This document shows positions 46,738-54,510 of a stretch of 61,318 bases of DNA, piece by piece. Under the pieces are notes generated by a model. It saw only the letters and a list, made by a program, of their open reading frames with translations. It had not been told where the DNA came from and made no database searches. This DNA comes from Ignavibacteria bacterium (lineage in GTDB: Bacteria > Bacteroidota > Ignavibacteria > Tepidaquicellales > Tepidaquicellaceae), in contig JADHVP010000003.1 of the NCBI GenBank assembly GCA_016783945.1, forward strand, positions 1-61,318, written 5' to 3'. Positions within the stretch are counted from its first letter, which is position 1, and each line of letters starts with the position of its first letter. Made by a program: the position numbers and the translations under genes.

Positions 46738-47949
46738 TTAAGTTTTATTCAATTTTATTCTAAACGTTGTGCCCTGTTCTAATACAGACTCTATTAATAA
46801 TAATTTACCTTTATGATAATCTTCTATTATTCTTTTTGATAAACTTAGACCTAATCCCCATCCCCTGAGTTTTGTCGAATACCCGGGACGGAAAACATCC
46901 TTTCGGGATTTTTTATCGATTCCTTTACCGTTGTCTGAAACATCAATAAAAACCTCTTTCTCTTTTTCGGAAATATTAAATACAATTAAACCTGTTGATT
47001 TATCAATTGCATCGAGGGCATTCTTCAATAGGTTTTCAATAACCCATTCAAAGAGATCTTTGTTTATCTTCACTTTTATGTTTTCCGGGCAGTTTACTTC
47101 AACTCTTACTTTTTTAGTAACTCTTCCTTCTTTGGTAATAAGGTTTGGAATTCGTTTCTCGAAATATTGGCTTACACTTTGTATAACTTCTGCGACGTTT
47201 TCGAAAGTTAGTTTTGGTTGTGAGCCGATTTTTGAGAACCTTCCTGTAATTTTATTTAGTTTATCTATATCGTTTTCTATTTCATATACTGTTTCATCAT
47301 ATTCTTCTGTTCCGGGTTTAGAGCTTTTTAGCATTTCAAGCCAGCCCATCAATGATGATAAAGGAGTTCCAAGCTGATGAGCAGTTTCTCTTGAAAGACC
47401 TACCCATATATTACTCTGCTCATTCTTTTTTATGTAGGAAAATCCAATATAACCGAGTATCACGAAGATACCCCCGATAACAAATTCAATGTAGGGAAGA
47501 AGCTTTAATTCTGTTACAAGTGTAGACTGTCCATAGTGTACGTAGTTAAGTATGATGCTATCCTGGTAAGCAACTTTTATCGGAGGATTAATCTCATCCA
47601 TTTCTTTGACAAGGTCAAAAAATCTCAGTGTGTCTTCTTTTGTCAGACTTTCTGTTGTATCGTAATTAACATTTTGTATAAAAGTAATAGTCTTGTAGTC
47701 CTTGTCGGTAGCTATGATCGGGAAATTGATCTGAGTCACGATCTCGTTAAAGATAAAACTGTATTCTGCATCAGCACTTTCATCGTTGGCAATATATTCC
47801 AAAGATTTTGCATACAGGTTAGCTATTTGAGCTTCCCTGTTTTTTATTCTGTCGACTACAATCTGTGTATATATTAATATAATAAAAGCAATTAATACAC
47901 CGCTTAATAATAGAGCAATCTTAATATTAAATGAACCGAATTTGTTCAT
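46738..47949 (-). CDS. Membrane sensor histidine kinase
   Basis: Two membrane helices (about 10-31 and 152-172) flank a 120-residue sensor domain outside the membrane. The kinase core has the phosphorylated histidine in SRETAHQLGTPLSSL (H191) and the ATP-binding boxes N (ENLLKNALDAID), G1 (DNGKGI), F (FRPGYSTK) and G2 (GWGLGLSLSKRI). No response regulator lies next to it, so it is an orphan kinase in this window. The signal is unknown. Confidence 0.92.
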   Translation of the reverse strand: MNKFGSFNIKIALLLSGVLIAFIILIYTQIVVDRIKNREAQIANLYAKSLEYIANDESADAEYSFIFNEIVTQINFPIIATDKDYKTITFIQNVNYDTTESLTKEDTLRFFDLVKEMDEINPPIKVAYQDSIILNYVHYGQSTLVTELKLLPYIEFVIGGIFVILGYIGFSYIKKNEQSNIWVGLSRETAHQLGTPLSSLMGWLEMLKSSKPGTEEYDETVYEIENDIDKLNKITGRFSKIGSQPKLTFENVAEVIQSVSQYFEKRIPNLITKEGRVTKKVRVEVNCPENIKVKINKDLFEWVIENLLKNALDAIDKSTGLIVFNISEKEKEVFIDVSDNGKGIDKKSRKDVFRPGYSTKLRGWGLGLSLSKRIIEDYHKGKLLLIESVLEQGTTFRIKLNKT

Positions 47950-48034
47950 TACAAATATATCAATCTTAAATTACTTTGAATTTCTGTAAATTATAAATAT
48001 TTTGTTTATAATTAATCCTTAATTGTTTAGCTAA

Positions 48035-49036
48035 TTGTCAAAAAGGTTTTTAATCTTACTGATTCTTTCGGTTGTGTTTGTAATTTCGGTAGTTGTATCT
48101 TTATCATTAGGCAGCTCGACTATCTCTTTGATGGACATAATAAATGTTTTTTCATCTGAAAATGAAATTCATAAAAAAATAATTTTTGAAATCAGACTTC
48201 CGCGGGTTTTAAACGCAATAATCGTTGGGGCATCTTTATCATGCTCGGGAATTGTTTTACAATCTTTGTTAAGAAACAATTTAGCAGAACCAGGACTTTT
48301 AGGAATTTCAGCCGGCGCTGGATTAGGTGCAATACTAATTTTCATTTTACCGTTATCTTTTTCTTATGCTTTGTTAACACCCGTTGCTTTTGTCTTTGCA
48401 TTAATGACAACCTTACTAATATTTTATATTGCTAAGGGTTTGGATAGCAAATATAACAATTTTATATCTTCAAATAAAATCATCTTAGCGGGAATAGCAA
48501 TAAATGCTTTAATCTCTTCTGTGAACGGTTTTTTACTGCTTATTTCAGGAAGTAGTGTTATGCAAATCATTTACTGGTTGAACGGTGGATTGTCAGGGCG
48601 TGGCTGGAGCGAGTTTAACATGACCTATGTGTTTGTGATAGTGGGCTTATTGGTTGCAATTTTTCTTTCAAAAGATTTGAATGTGCTGAACCTTGGAGAA
48701 GAGCTGGCAATATCTCTCGGATTAAAGATAAAGACTCTTCAAAGAATTTCTATTGCGGTGTCAGCTTTACTTGCAGCAGCGGCTGTTTCGATTGCCGGGA
48801 TAATTTCATTTGTTGGTTTAGTTGTTCCGAACATATCTAAGTTAATAATCGGAACTGATTACAGGTACAGTATCCCTTGTACGATTCTATTAGGTGCAAT
48901 ATTCTTAGTCGTATCTGATACAATTGCCAGAACAATCATATCCCCTGCTGAAATTCCTGTCGGGATAATTACGTCATTTATTGGTGCACCTGTCTTTATA
49001 TGGTTAATATTAAAGAAGAAAGAGTTTTATTCATGA
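48035..49036 (+). CDS. FecCD/BtuC-family ABC transporter permease
   Basis: The protein has about ten hydrophobic helices and the family signatures LPRVLNAIIVGASLSCSGIVLQ, NNLAEPGLLGISAGAGLGA and GIISFVGLVVPNISKLIIG. Such permeases import siderophore-iron, heme or cobalamin together with an ATPase and a binding protein. Neither partner is present within the window on this side; mnmE follows 42 bases later. The start is TTG (48035). The length of 333 is normal. Confidence 0.9.
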   Translation: MSKRFLILLILSVVFVISVVVSLSLGSSTISLMDIINVFSSENEIHKKIIFEIRLPRVLNAIIVGASLSCSGIVLQSLLRNNLAEPGLLGISAGAGLGAILIFILPLSFSYALLTPVAFVFALMTTLLIFYIAKGLDSKYNNFISSNKIILAGIAINALISSVNGFLLLISGSSVMQIIYWLNGGLSGRGWSEFNMTYVFVIVGLLVAIFLSKDLNVLNLGEELAISLGLKIKTLQRISIAVSALLAAAAVSIAGIISFVGLVVPNISKLIIGTDYRYSIPCTILLGAIFLVVSDTIARTIISPAEIPVGIITSFIGAPVFIWLILKKKEFYS

Positions 49037-49078
49037 GATGGAAAATATTTTTTGTATAATTGATATTTATTTAATGAG

Positions 49079-50455
49079 ATGAATCTATATGATACAATAG
49101 CTGCGATATCAACTCCAATTGGTGAAGGTGGTATATCTGTTTTAAGAGTCTCGGGTGATGAAACTTTTAAGATTGTTGGAAATATTTTTTTTAAAGATAA
49201 GAATGGAGAAAATAGATTCGATATCTCGCTTAAATCTTCTCACACAATACATTTTGGATATATCTTCGAAAACGATTCTTTGATCGATGAGGTTCTTGTA
49301 TCAATTTTTAAAACTCCACATTCATATACCGGTGAAGACCTTGTAGAGATTTCTACACACGGGGGTGCATACATTGTTCAGAGGATATTACCATTGTTGT
49401 TAAAGAGTGGAGCCCGACATGCAGAGCCTGGTGAGTTTACCAAAAGAGCTTTCTTGAATGGTAAGATCGATCTTTCCCAGGCAGAAGCCGTTGCCGATTT
49501 GATTAAAGCCAAAACCGAAACTGCACATCTCTCATCCATTAAACAACTCGAAGGGTCCTTATCCGAATTCGTAAAAAGCACACGACAGGATTTAATCGAT
49601 ATTACTTCACTGATAGAATTGGAGTTAGATTTTGCGGAAGAGGATTTGGAGTTCGTAAAGAAAGATGAATTAAAAGAAAAGATACAGGAATTATCTTCGA
49701 AGATTGAAAGTGTTCTTGAATCTTATATCACGGGTAAGATTATAAGAGAAGGAATAAATCTTGTAATCGCGGGAAAACCAAACAGCGGTAAATCCTCGTT
49801 GTTTAATTATCTGTTGAAAACTAACAGGGCTATTGTCAGCACTGTACCCGGAACTACGAGAGATTATATTGAGGAAAGTCTGAATATCAAAGGTGTTCTT
49901 TTCAACTTGATTGACACTGCAGGATTAAGAATGTCTTCCGATGAAATTGAAAGTGAAGGAGTCAAAAGAAGTTTTGCGAAGATCGATGAAGCAGACCTTG
50001 TGCTTTATCTGATTGATTCATCCGAAAATATAAAGTTGATAGACGAATGTCTTAATTATTTTAAGAAGAATTTCAACGAAGATAAATCACTTATTGTTTT
50101 TACAAAAATAGATATCGCAAGTAAAGATTTTAATAAGGACGGAATCAAAGTTTCCATATACAAAGATGAATCGATAGAAAGACTGAAAGAGGAAATGATA
50201 AGAAAAGTTGTTTCGGAAGACATTACTAAAAAAACTGGAAGCATTATCCTGACAAACATGCGTCATAAGATATGTTTGGAAAACGTAATCCTGTCATTGA
50301 ATAATGCTGTTAACTCTATTAACAACAGCATGAGTGGAGAATATATTTCGGTAGATCTTAGAAATGCATTAAATTTTCTTGGAAAGATTACCGGGGAGGT
50401 GACAAATGAAGACATACTCAATAACATATTTCAAAAGTTTTGTGTGGGAAAGTGA
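49079..50455 (+). CDS. mnmE: tRNA uridine-5-carboxymethylaminomethyl modification GTPase
   Basis: MnmE with MnmG modifies the wobble uridine of several tRNAs. The N-terminal folate-binding domain (IAAISTPIGEGGISVLRVSG) is followed by a helical domain holding an inserted G domain: G1 GKPNSGKSS (232-240), G2 TVPGTTRDY, G3 DTAGLR, G4 FTKID. The protein ends FCVGK, with the catalytic cysteine in its conserved C-(I/V)-G-K context. The length of 458 is normal. Confidence 0.97.
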   Translation: MNLYDTIAAISTPIGEGGISVLRVSGDETFKIVGNIFFKDKNGENRFDISLKSSHTIHFGYIFENDSLIDEVLVSIFKTPHSYTGEDLVEISTHGGAYIVQRILPLLLKSGARHAEPGEFTKRAFLNGKIDLSQAEAVADLIKAKTETAHLSSIKQLEGSLSEFVKSTRQDLIDITSLIELELDFAEEDLEFVKKDELKEKIQELSSKIESVLESYITGKIIREGINLVIAGKPNSGKSSLFNYLLKTNRAIVSTVPGTTRDYIEESLNIKGVLFNLIDTAGLRMSSDEIESEGVKRSFAKIDEADLVLYLIDSSENIKLIDECLNYFKKNFNEDKSLIVFTKIDIASKDFNKDGIKVSIYKDESIERLKEEMIRKVVSEDITKKTGSIILTNMRHKICLENVILSLNNAVNSINNSMSGEYISVDLRNALNFLGKITGEVTNEDILNNIFQKFCVGK

Positions 50456-50501
50456 AGCAGTTCTTAGAAAATTTATTTATATTGTAAAAAATATTATCAA
50501 T

Positions 50502-50600
50502 TTGAAAAACTCCAAAAACAATAACACTACTAAAGACAAATCTCTCGAAAGCTGGATTTGGGATGCTGCGTGTAGTATCAGGGGTGTAGTAAAATTATAA
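50502..50600 (+). pseudogene. N-terminal remnant of a type I hsdM-like methyltransferase
   Basis: The frame encodes KDKSLESWIWDAACSIRG, the recognisable N-terminal signature of a class of type I modification subunits (SLE.W.W.AAC.IRG). After this it reads VVKL and stops, so more than 450 residues are missing. It is listed in the ORF track only as part of a longer ORF that runs back into mnmE. It differs from the N-terminus of the intact HsdM in this window, so it comes from another system. Confidence 0.6.
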
Positions 50601-50632
50601 TAATATTATTATGATGAAAAATTATTCTTCAA

Positions 50633-51625
50633 TTACTTACTCACAGGGGTGAGTTTTTTAATGCTAATTTGTAAATAATCATTATAAAGTTTTTTTGTTT
50701 CTTCACTAAGAAAGGATTTATTAAGCAGAATTTTTATTTCTTTATTTTTTGAAATTATATCTTTCAAAAAATTTTCTACCCTATTTTTTTTAATACCTGC
50801 TTTCAATCCGAACTCATGGAAATCTTCATAAAGAAAATGGCCGTTTATTTTATAGCTATCAGTTTCGTAACCATTCTTAAATAAAGGTAATGCTAATTCA
50901 GTTTCTTCAGGAAAATGTATTCTTGTATTAAGAATATCATAAGCAGGGCTTAGCTGGTAATCATTGTATTTTAAGTTGTATATTAATGAGAAGTTTTTAA
51001 GGTGAGCATCACCATTATTAATTAAATAATTGATCAAAATTAATTTGAAAAATTTTTCAACTTCGATTGGATAGGCGCTTGAATTTTTTTCCATCAATTC
51101 TGCAATCTCTTCATAGCTTAATTCGTATTTATAATTGATTCCATCTTTTTCTTCTGATTTATTTGATATTTGAGTAAAGTCTTCTAACAAGATTTTTGAT
51201 CCGTCAGGCAGTCTATCAAATCTCTTTGTTAAATAACATGGCTCGTAATTATCCTTAAAAAACAATAAAGCGTTTTCTGCTGTATTTATTTTATATATCT
51301 GCGAGGCTATTTGCATTGTAATATGCTCATTAGCAGGAACTTGATTGACATGTTTCATTACTGTCTGAGGTAGTGGCTTTATTATATACTCACCGCCTTT
51401 ATAAGTCAACTCTAACGAGGTTCCACTTAACATCAATGAATGTTTTTGTTGAACACCGGAGATTGAAATTTTTCCGCTTTGCTGTATTACGACTTCTTCA
51501 TATTCAGGTTTGGAAAATGGTAATATATGGCTTACTTTTTTTCCATTAAAAAATTTTCTGAGGCAGGCTTTGCAAAAAGTTGAGTGGTTAATTTTTAAGC
51601 AAGATGGACAATATAATAAATTCAT
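50633..51625 (-). CDS. HipT-like serine/threonine kinase toxin
   Basis: This is the kinase part of a HipA-type toxin. It has a Cys cluster at the N-terminus (C6, C9, C18, C21), the Gly-rich loop SISGVQQKHSL with Ser residues that HipA-type kinases autophosphorylate, the catalytic NGDAHLKNFS (D206) and the metal-binding PAYDILN (D230). HipA kinases arrest growth by phosphorylating aminoacyl-tRNA synthetases; the target here is unknown. It lacks the usual N-terminal subdomain of HipA, which is encoded by the upstream gene (4-base ATGA overlap). The length of 330 fits HipT of tripartite HipBST systems. Confidence 0.85.
   Translation of the reverse strand: MNLLYCPSCLKINHSTFCKACLRKFFNGKKVSHILPFSKPEYEEVVIQQSGKISISGVQQKHSLMLSGTSLELTYKGGEYIIKPLPQTVMKHVNQVPANEHITMQIASQIYKINTAENALLFFKDNYEPCYLTKRFDRLPDGSKILLEDFTQISNKSEEKDGINYKYELSYEEIAELMEKNSSAYPIEVEKFFKLILINYLINNGDAHLKNFSLIYNLKYNDYQLSPAYDILNTRIHFPEETELALPLFKNGYETDSYKINGHFLYEDFHEFGLKAGIKKNRVENFLKDIISKNKEIKILLNKSFLSEETKKLYNDYLQISIKKLTPVSK
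50639..50659 (+). terminator. Plus-strand terminator overlapping the hipT 3' end
   Basis: ACTCAC-AGGG-GTGAGT is a 6-bp stem with a 4-base loop followed by TTTTT. On the plus strand it would end transcription coming from mnmE, just as the convergent hipT-like gene ends. Confidence 0.65.
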
Positions 51626-51948
51626 TTTATTTCTTTAATAGTTATTGCTCCGATAGTGTCAGTGTGTGCTGTCTTAATTAATCTTGTGAAATAATCTTTC
51701 TCATCAATTTTAAGAATTTTACATTGGATTTTTTTATTTACTCCCTCCGTTAGTAAACCAAAGAAAAATGGAAACAAGTATTTTGATTTATATTCTTTTT
51801 GAGTTTTAGGAAATGAGAGAGAGATTGCAGGTTTATTTTTATCATCGTAATATTTATCAGAGTAAACAAAGTAATACTCATGGGTTGTTTTAACTAAGAC
51901 GCCTGCTAATTCCCCATTATAATAAACATTCGCTTTTTGTTCAGTCAT
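51622..51948 (-). CDS. HipS-like N-terminal subdomain protein
   Basis: The 108-residue protein matches the N-terminal subdomain of HipA (ANVYYNGELAGVLVKTT, ..YKSKYLFPFFFGLLTEG, DTIGAITI) as a free-standing gene. In HipBST systems the equivalent HipS is the component that neutralises the kinase. It overlaps the HTH gene by 8 bases and the kinase gene by 4, so the three are tightly coupled. Confidence 0.85.
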   Translation of the reverse strand: MTEQKANVYYNGELAGVLVKTTHEYYFVYSDKYYDDKNKPAISLSFPKTQKEYKSKYLFPFFFGLLTEGVNKKIQCKILKIDEKDYFTRLIKTAHTDTIGAITIKEIK

Positions 51949-52156
51949 TTTTTATTCTTGATGTTAATGTTATTTTCAAACCAAGTGTGTTGAGTATTTT
52001 TAATAAATTACTCAATGTAGGATTCCCTTTTCCCGTTTCTATTTCTTTAAGACTTCTTAACGAAACACCCGATATTTCTGCAAGATCAGTTTGTATTATA
52101 CCTAACGATTTTCTTCTTTTTCTTATATCTTCACATATTTGTTCTAATTCTTTCAT
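51941..52156 (-). CDS. HipB-like helix-turn-helix regulator
   Basis: A 71-residue XRE-family HTH protein (IRKRRKSLGIIQTDLAEISGVSLRSLKEIETGKGNPTL). It should bind operators in front of the operon, augmenting repression through the complex with HipS/HipT. Three related palindromic sites lie within 170 bases upstream. First gene of the operon. Confidence 0.9.
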   Translation of the reverse strand: MKELEQICEDIRKRRKSLGIIQTDLAEISGVSLRSLKEIETGKGNPTLSNLLKILNTLGLKITLTSRIKND

Positions 52157-52178
52157 AATTTTGAAAAAATTTGTAAAA

Positions 52179-52200
52179 ATGCATTATATTGCACTTTTTC
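52179..52200. promoter_or_regulatory. putative HipB operator 1
   Basis: AAATGCATTATATTGCACTT carries the half sites TGCA...TGCA flanked by A and T tracts and lies immediately before the hipB start codon. It matches the other two sites in this leader. Confidence 0.5.
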
Positions 52201-52240
52201 TTTAAATAAGCAAATTTAAAAATAATTAGCAAGTCAAAGG

Positions 52241-52256
52241 GCAATATAGTGCACTA
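52241..52256. promoter_or_regulatory. putative HipB operator 2
   Basis: GCAATATAGTGCACTA is a weaker member of the same palindrome family, 60 bases upstream of operator 1. Confidence 0.4.
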
Positions 52257-52296
52257 TTAGGTGTTCTATAAAGGAAAAAAGAACCATTCTTGAGTT

Positions 52297-52318
52297 AAAG
52301 TGCAATGCAATGCACTTT
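52297..52318. promoter_or_regulatory. putative HipB operator 3
   Basis: AAAGTGCA and TGCACTTT form a perfect 8-bp inverted repeat around ATGCAA. It is the best of the three sites and defines the family consensus. Confidence 0.55.
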
Positions 52319-52320
52319 TC

Positions 52321-52694
52321 TCAAATAAAAATCTTTGCTCGGAGTCTCGTAAACCTCTTATTATATACCTCACATTAATATTAATTAAAAGCGAGAGTAA
52401 ATAAAAAAGTTAATTCTTGTAAGAAAAAAACTTATAAGAATTTAAGGAAAAAACCTATACAATATTATTATTAATATTCGTATTTTGCATTTCATAGAAA
52501 GGATTTAGGAAACAACTTTACCAATCCTTAATTTTATTATAGACTCTTAGAATAAATACTTGAGTAAATAATTCCAGTGTAAATTTCATAGTGATACTAT
52601 GAATGTATTACAAGTGGATTTTCTTTTTAAAAACTCCTTATTCAAAATTAAATTATTACGAAAAACAAAAACACTATTTATTTTTTTAATCTTA
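52321..52694. other. AT-rich region without a recognisable gene
   Basis: I see no ORF, RNA gene or strong repeat. The sequence is extremely AT-rich and changes sharply in composition at about 52690, where a decayed coding remnant begins. Confidence 0.4.
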
Positions 52695-52975
52695 ATGCTG
52701 GAAGCTCGCCGAAGTGCTGAGAGCTGATCAACCTGAATTTTTAAGCACTCTCGAAGCCGCAAACGTCATTAGAAATCTCGGGTGAGGAAAGCGGTGTCTA
52801 TGTTGGAGTGCTCAGAGAGTCAGAGACGGATAATATTATTTCAAATGGAATCGAAATGACAACAAGATTCAAAATCACTAACAGGGGCGTAAATGAACTG
52901 CAGGTATTTATGTCGGGCGACGAAGCACCCGGAGAAGGCGGAGTTATACTAACAGGCGGGCTTTTTTTATTTTAA
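52695..52975 (+). pseudogene. Decayed coding remnant of unknown origin
   Basis: Two frames joined by a frameshift near 52780 read like real protein: KLAEVLRADQPEFLSTLEAA, then EISGEESGVYVGVLRES and ITNRGVNELQVFMSGDEAPG, ending at a stop at 52973. Base composition is clearly less AT-rich than the DNA around it. A second scrap, GGFELLGDLSVTGSGTLKV (53009-53065), resembles repeats in tail-fibre-like or surface proteins. No start codon or complete domain remains, so no family is assigned. Confidence 0.5.
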
Positions 52976-53090
52976 TGTTTAATTAATTAAAGTGAATGGG
53001 TAAATTAAGGAGGATTTGAACTGTTGGGAGACCTGTCTGTAACAGGCAGCGGAACGTTAAAAGTTCATTTGATGATTTATAAAATTAAGC

Positions 53091-53154
53091 ATGATAGCTA
53101 TCATACAAATACAGACAAAAACGGATGTATATGTATGATTTTGTCATACATATA
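53091..53154. promoter_or_regulatory. Two perfect palindromes upstream of the methyltransferase gene
   Basis: ATGATAGCTATCAT (53091-53104) is a perfect 14-base palindrome. TATATGTATGA and TCATACATATA (53128-53138, 53144-53154) form a perfect 11-bp inverted repeat with a 5-base loop. They lie 75-140 bases before the methyltransferase gene. They could be operators for autoregulation, as seen with control proteins or self-repressing methyltransferases; no C-protein gene is present. Confidence 0.5.
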
Positions 53155-53230
53155 AACGAGTTTAGGCATAAGTTTCAAAATAGATTTGAATATAGAAAAA
53201 TAATTGTTAAATTTATAAAAAATAAAATAT

Positions 53231-54115
53231 ATGAGTCATCAAATAATAAATGGCAACTGTTTAACTGTCCTACAAAGTAAATCAATAAATCAAAAAATTG
53301 ATTTGACATTTTTAGATCCTCCTTTTAATCAGCAAAAGGAATATGCTTATCACCATGATAGTATGGATAAAATAAAATATTGGGAAATGATGACTGATGT
53401 TTGTAAATTCATTTATGATACTACAAACAATGGAGGCTCTATGTACTTTATGCAACGAGAAAAAAATACGGAATTTGTATTGACCGCACTACGAAAAACA
53501 GGTTGGACATTCCAAAATTTAATTATTTGGAAAAAGAAGACATCTGCCGTCCCTATCAATGGAAAATATGGAAAGCATTATCAAATAATTATTTATGCAA
53601 CAAAAGGAGAAAAGGCAAAAACATTTCACCGATTAAGAATAGAACCACCATTACCGCCTAATTATAAATATCAGAGAGAGAATGGAGTATTTGTAACTGA
53701 TGTTTGGGATGATATCAGAGAATTAACTTCTGGCTATTTCGCCGGTAATGAAGCAATTAGAACTGAAAGCGGAGAACGTTTTCACAAACAACAATCTCCG
53801 TTAGCTCTTCTAATCAGAATTATATTAACTTCCACAAAAGTCGGAGATGTTGTACTCGACCCTTTTGCAGGTACAGGTACAACTCTTTGCGTTGCTCATC
53901 AACTACAAAGAAATTCTGTTGGAATCGAAATTGATCCTTCAAATGCGAGTTTAATTCAAAATCGTCTTTCTGAAATTCGTGATGCAGACATAATTCAAAA
54001 GTATTTCAAAGATTATAGTTGCACCGAAAATATTTCAAAAATATGGGGCGATGAATTTGAAAAGAAAATATCTATTAAACCAGTAGGTTTGTTTGCTAAC
54101 CCTATAGAAAACTAA
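53231..54115 (+). CDS. Type II DNA methyltransferase (N4-cytosine / N6-adenine, beta class)
   Basis: The catalytic DPPF (29-32) comes before the SAM-binding motif DPFAGTGTT (210-218), with the target-recognition region between. This order defines the beta class of amino-methyltransferases. QQSPLALLIRII is the helix preceding motif I. The length of 294 is normal. The stop overlaps the start of the nuclease gene (TAATG), the usual arrangement of a two-gene restriction-modification unit. The target sequence cannot be read from the protein. Confidence 0.92.
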   Translation: MSHQIINGNCLTVLQSKSINQKIDLTFLDPPFNQQKEYAYHHDSMDKIKYWEMMTDVCKFIYDTTNNGGSMYFMQREKNTEFVLTALRKTGWTFQNLIIWKKKTSAVPINGKYGKHYQIIIYATKGEKAKTFHRLRIEPPLPPNYKYQRENGVFVTDVWDDIRELTSGYFAGNEAIRTESGERFHKQQSPLALLIRIILTSTKVGDVVLDPFAGTGTTLCVAHQLQRNSVGIEIDPSNASLIQNRLSEIRDADIIQKYFKDYSCTENISKIWGDEFEKKISIKPVGLFANPIEN

Positions 54116-54510
54116 TGTATTCGATATATCATTTTTTTAAAACTTTAATTGACAATAAAAAACAGTTTGTCAAAATTCAGAAATTAGAAGATTTTCCTTT
54201 TGATATCAGTATATTGTCTTGTAAAAATCAAGGGCAGTTTCCCGATTTAGCAATCAGGATAAGTCCAAAAAATGAATTGTTCACAGGAGGGGAATTGATA
54301 GAGTTAAAAGATTGCTATAGTTTCACGGTTTCTTCATTCAATTCAACAATTCCGACAGGTAAAAAAGAAATTTCAAAAGTTATAAAAGGAGAAAATAGTA
54401 TCATCAGGCAACAGATGGAAAATGTTGGTGATGTCATTGATTCGTTGCCAATAAGAGATGTGTTTTATTTAATCCGTGGTAAAAAAAAGGAAAAACAAAA
54501 ATATTGTTAG
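54115..54510 (+). CDS. PD-(D/E)xK restriction endonuclease, N-terminal part (frame 1)
   Basis: The frame carries the nuclease core FPDLAIRI (D44) and ELIELKD (E63, K65), a PD-(D/E)xK active site. It directly follows the methyltransferase, so it is very likely the cognate restriction enzyme. It runs off at RGKKKEKQKYC, whereas shifting back one base at the A8 run gives RGKKKGKTKILLVHG and continues into the next ORF without a break. The complete product would be about 278 residues. I cannot name the specificity family. Confidence 0.8.
   Translation: MYSIYHFFKTLIDNKKQFVKIQKLEDFPFDISILSCKNQGQFPDLAIRISPKNELFTGGELIELKDCYSFTVSSFNSTIPTGKKEISKVIKGENSIIRQQMENVGDVIDSLPIRDVFYLIRGKKKEKQKYC
54483..54489 (+). 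promoter_or_regulatory. A-AAA-AAG slippery sequence (possible -1 frameshift site)
   Basis: In the frame of the first ORF the codons are GGT AAA AAA AAG G, which is the canonical A AAA AAG heptamer used in dnaX-type -1 frameshifting. A slip here places the ribosome in the frame of the second ORF. No clear stimulatory hairpin or upstream Shine-Dalgarno-like element is visible. RNA polymerase slippage on the A8 run would have the same effect. Confidence 0.5.

Noticed and set aside
46931-47377. 148-residue plus-strand ORF
   Set aside because: It is antisense to the histidine kinase ATPase region, whose motifs are complete on the minus strand.
47536-47877. 113-residue plus-strand ORF
   Set aside because: It is antisense to the sensor domain and membrane helix of the histidine kinase, with no ribosome-binding site or domain.
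50406-50501. First half of the 64-residue ORF overlapping the mnmE end
   Set aside because: It is an out-of-frame reading of mnmE; only the part after 50502 resembles a real protein.
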